Of a stretch of DNA of 56,528 nt, positions 53,851 to 56,528 are shown piece by piece (within the stretch, counting starts at the first letter, position 1; each line of letters opens with the position of its first letter). Source of the stretch: Planctomycetota bacterium (lineage in GTDB: Bacteria; Planctomycetota; UBA1135; GCA-002686595); the NCBI GenBank assembly GCA_020847695.1, contig JADLBP010000040.1:1-56528 (forward strand), written 5' to 3'. A program made the translations under genes and the position numbers. The notes under the pieces are model-generated. The model was not told the DNA's origin, did not search any database, and saw nothing but the letters and a program-made list of their open reading frames with translations.

Positions 53851-54489
53851 GTGAAGCGCCGCCAAGGTAGGAGCTGTGGAGAGCGATCGGCTCGCGCGCT
53901 CGCGCTGGCGCTGCTCGCGGGCGCGGCGCTCTGGACCGGCGGCTGCCTCGGGCCGAGCCACGCGCCGGAGGCGCTGACCCGGACGGGTTTCCGCTCGCCG
54001 CTCCAGACCTTCGAGACCTTCTTCGCGGCGTTCGATTACCGGATTTACGCGCTGGAGTTCCGCTGTCTGTCCGCGGACTTCCGCCGCCGCAATCGGATCT
54101 CCGAGATCACCTGGCGCGAGTTCCGCGATCAGCTGGAGCGCGAGCACCCGCTGCTGCGCCTCGCGGCGCGCGTCGAAGTGGTCGAGGAACGGTCGGAAGG
54201 CCCGGGTACGCATTGGATCGTGGCTCGCGCGGCCGGCCGTACGGTGCGTTTGCGCTTCGTAAGAGAGGATTTCTACGAAATCTACGAGGGCAAAGAGCGG
54301 GTCCTCGACGGTTCGTTGCCCCGCGCAACCCCCTGGACGCTCGATCCGGCGACTTCGGAGCTCTCCACCCGGGTCGCGCTCGCCCCCGAGGACGCCGCTA
54401 CGCTGAACGACGCATCGATCAGCGAGTTCCGCGTGGGGTACGAGTGGAAGCTTGATGACTTCCTCGAAGACACGGCTGATCGCCCCTAG
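53851..54489 (+). CDS. Putative lipoprotein of unknown function
   Basis: A 212-aa protein. From the GTG at 53851 it begins with a basic stretch and a hydrophobic helix (ALALALLAGAALWTGGC) ending in a lipobox-like TGGC. The mature part is a small mixed alpha/beta region (PLQTFETFFAAFDYRIYALE, FRRRNRISEITWREFRDQL) of the kind seen in NTF2-like or DUF4878-type domains, but I cannot place it with confidence. It lies 22 bases upstream of ppdK and probably shares its transcript. The longer TTG start at 53815 is unlikely because that codon is the promoter -35. Confidence 0.65.
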   Translation: MKRRQGRSCGERSARALALALLAGAALWTGGCLGPSHAPEALTRTGFRSPLQTFETFFAAFDYRIYALEFRCLSADFRRRNRISEITWREFRDQLEREHPLLRLAARVEVVEERSEGPGTHWIVARAAGRTVRLRFVREDFYEIYEGKERVLDGSLPRATPWTLDPATSELSTRVALAPEDAATLNDASISEFRVGYEWKLDDFLEDTADRP

Positions 54490-54511
54490 CTCTCACCCCG
54501 GATTTTCCCCC

Positions 54512-56528
54512 ATGCCCGCCACCACGCGAGCCTCTCGTCGTTCGAAACCCGCTCCCTCTCGTCCCGCGAAGGACAAGAAGTCGACCGCGCAGAAGAAGCG
54601 CTTCGTGTTCTCGTTCGGCGACGGCCGAGCCGAAGGCGGCGGCGCGATGAAGGAATTGCTCGGCGGCAAGGGCGCCGGCCTCGCCGAGATGTGCCGGCTC
54701 GGCTTGCCGGTGCCGTCGGGCTTCACGATCTCGACCGAGGTGTGCACGCACTTCTACGCGAACGGCCGACGCTATCCGTCCGACCTGAAGCGCCAGGTCG
54801 AAATCGCGATGGCGCGCATGGAGAAGGAAGCGGGCAAGCGCTTCGGCGACGCGAAGAACCCGCTGCTGCTCAGCGTCCGCTCCGGCGCGCGCGTGTCGAT
54901 GCCCGGGATGATGGACACCGTCCTCAACCTCGGCCTGAACGACACCACCGTCGAGGGCCTCGCGAACGCGTCGAACAATCCGCGCTTCGCGTGGGACGCG
55001 TACCGCCGCTTCGTGCACATGTACGCCGACGTCGTGCTCGGCCTGAAGGGCGCGCGCACCGAGAGCTTCGACCCGTTCGCGCAAGCGCTCGAGGACGCGA
55101 AGCACAAGCGCGGCGTCACGCAGGACACCGACCTCGACGCGGACGACCTCAAGGCGTTGGTCGCGAACTACAAGGCGATCGTGCGCGAGCGCTGCGGCCG
55201 GGAGTTCCCGGATTCGCCCGAGGATCAGCTCTGGGGCGCGATCGGCGCGGTCTTCGAATCGTGGAACACCGAGCGCGCGGTCGTCTACCGCCAACTCAAT
55301 CACTTCCCGGGCCATTGGGGCACCGCCGTCAACGTGATGGCGATGGTCTTCGGCAACCTCGGCGCGACGTCGGCGACCGGCGTGTGCTTCACGCGCGATC
55401 CGTCGACCGGCGCGAAGGAGTTCTACGGCGAGTTCTTGATGAACGCGCAGGGCGAGGACGTGGTCGCGGGCATCCGCACGCCGCTGCCGATCGCCGAGCT
55501 CGTCCACGAGCTGCCGAAGGCGTTCAAGGAACTGCAGCGCGTGCAGAAGCTCCTCGAGAAGCACTACCGCGACATGCAGGACCTCGAGTTCACGATCGAG
55601 CGCGGCAAGCTCTACATGCTCCAGTGCCGCAGCGGCAAGCGCACCGGCTTCGCCGCGGTGAAGATCGCGACCGACATGGTCCGCGAGAAGCTGATCACGC
55701 GCGAGGAAGCGCTGCGCCGCGTGCAACCGGAAGCGTTGAACCAACTGCTCCAGCCGATCTTCAACTTCGCGGAGCAGAAGGCCGCGCGCGAAGCGGGGCG
55801 CGTCCTGACGAAGGGTCTGAACGCCGGCCCCGGCGCGGCGTGCGGTCACATCGTCTTCGACGCGGAGACCGCCGAGCACTGGGCCGCGACGCAGAAGGAA
55901 GCGGTGATCCTGGTCCGCATCGAGACCAGCCCGGAGGACATCCGCGGCATGTCGGCGGCGAGCGGCATCCTGACCGCGCGCGGCGGCATGACGAGCCACG
56001 CGGCGCTGGTCGCGCGGCAGATGGGCAAGGTCTGCGTCGCCGGTGCGGGCGCGCTCGAGATCGACTACGTCGCGAAGACGATGAAGGTCGGCTCGACCTG
56101 CCTGAAGGAAGGCGACTGGCTCTCGCTCGACGGCTCGACCGGCGAAGTGATCGCGGGCAAGCTCGCGACGCAACCCTCCGACGTGATGGCCGCGCTCTTC
56201 CACGGCGACGCGAAGGCGAAGAAGGGCGACACCTACCGCGCGTTCCGCGATCTCCTCGAGTGGGCCGACGCGGTCCGCACGCTGGGCGTGCGCGCCAACG
56301 CCGACCAGCCGGACCAAGCCCACGTCGCGCGCACGTTCGGCGCCGCGGGCATCGGTCTCTGCCGCACCGAGCACATGTTCTTCGAAGGCTCGAAGATCGA
56401 TGCGATGCGCGAGATGATCCTCGCGGAGTCGAAGGCCGAGCGCGAACGCGCGTTGGCGAAGCTCTTGCCGCTGCAGCGCGCCGACTTCGACGGCATCTTC
56501 GAGGAGATGGCGGGCTTCCCGGTGACCA
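54512..56528 (+). CDS. ppdK: Pyruvate, phosphate dikinase (partial, runs off the window end)
   Basis: The first 672 residues of a protein that should be about 900 aa. It interconverts pyruvate, ATP and phosphate with PEP, AMP and pyrophosphate. An N-terminal extension of about 30 basic residues precedes the nucleotide-binding domain (FSFGDGRAEGG, LLGGKGAGLAEM, SVRSGARVSMPGMMDT). The phosphohistidine domain has GGMTSHAAL with His496. The PEP/pyruvate-binding barrel has started (GIGLCRTEHMF) when the sequence ends at 56528. The catalytic Cys and the C-terminus lie beyond the window. The start is ATG 54512. Confidence 0.96.
   Translation, partial: MPATTRASRRSKPAPSRPAKDKKSTAQKKRFVFSFGDGRAEGGGAMKELLGGKGAGLAEMCRLGLPVPSGFTISTEVCTHFYANGRRYPSDLKRQVEIAMARMEKEAGKRFGDAKNPLLLSVRSGARVSMPGMMDTVLNLGLNDTTVEGLANASNNPRFAWDAYRRFVHMYADVVLGLKGARTESFDPFAQALEDAKHKRGVTQDTDLDADDLKALVANYKAIVRERCGREFPDSPEDQLWGAIGAVFESWNTERAVVYRQLNHFPGHWGTAVNVMAMVFGNLGATSATGVCFTRDPSTGAKEFYGEFLMNAQGEDVVAGIRTPLPIAELVHELPKAFKELQRVQKLLEKHYRDMQDLEFTIERGKLYMLQCRSGKRTGFAAVKIATDMVREKLITREEALRRVQPEALNQLLQPIFNFAEQKAAREAGRVLTKGLNAGPGAACGHIVFDAETAEHWAATQKEAVILVRIETSPEDIRGMSAASGILTARGGMTSHAALVARQMGKVCVAGAGALEIDYVAKTMKVGSTCLKEGDWLSLDGSTGEVIAGKLATQPSDVMAALFHGDAKAKKGDTYRAFRDLLEWADAVRTLGVRANADQPDQAHVARTFGAAGIGLCRTEHMFFEGSKIDAMREMILAESKAERERALAKLLPLQRADFDGIFEEMAGFPVT

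Overview
The window is about 56.5 kb of high-GC chromosomal DNA, densely packed with genes. No rRNA gene is present. The gene content suggests a Planctomycetota-like bacterium: an ECF sigma factor carrying a long extracytoplasmic extension, DUF1573 and VWA/HEAT secreted proteins, a Gfo/Idh/MocA enzyme, an excisionase-type HTH protein with a C-terminal membrane anchor, many lipoproteins, and Rho with a very long disordered N-terminus. This assignment is an inference. I see no insertion sequence, prophage, integrase or CRISPR array. The only segment whose composition clearly departs from its surroundings is the gene at 28850-29725.

Layout. 1-9.6 kb: guaB-guaA (minus), a divergent two-gene operon with a Gfo/Idh/MocA-SDR fusion and a glycosyltransferase, and a hybrid histidine kinase. 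9.9-13.5 kb: homodimeric pyruvate dehydrogenase E1 (AceE-like) and a NUDIX hydrolase. 13.5-20.7 kb: the membrane-anchored ECF sigma factor, a GT39-like membrane glycosyltransferase, and rho. 21.2-27 kb: a lipoprotein that joins a cysteine phosphatase to a c-type cytochrome motif, tRNA-Pro(CGG) with its own promoter, a VWA/HEAT secreted protein, and a single-pass protein with a huge Pro/Glu/Ala-rich linker. 27-34.7 kb: M28 peptidase and cupin, a PD-(D/E)XK-like orphan, selB, a YhcC-type radical SAM protein, a lipoprotein amidohydrolase, and a zinc-ribbon coiled-coil protein. 34.9-42.8 kb: rpoD and dnaG behind a structured leader, rsmA with a sulfatase-modifying-factor-like lipoprotein, an OmpA-type lipoprotein, the HTH-TM protein and a small exported protein. 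42.9-52.3 kb: one compact minus-strand unit with two PilB/GspE-type ATPases, PilT, PilC, a sensor kinase and two CNNM/CorC-type membrane proteins. 52.4-56.5 kb: a DUF1573 protein, a small lipoprotein and ppdK, which runs off the window.

How the genes work together. guaB and guaA are consecutive steps from IMP to GMP. dnaG-rpoD is the classic replication/transcription pairing. AceE and PpdK both act on pyruvate, although they are far apart. The pilus ATPases, PilT and PilC form an assembly/retraction motor. SelB implies that the genome decodes selenocysteine, but selA, selC and selD are not in this window. Many junctions are 4-bp stop/start overlaps (ATGA, GTGA, TTGA), which points to translational coupling. 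Several genes have a -10-like hexamer 6-7 bases before the start codon and no Shine-Dalgarno, which suggests leaderless mRNAs. All functional calls come from reading motifs by eye; no database search was run.
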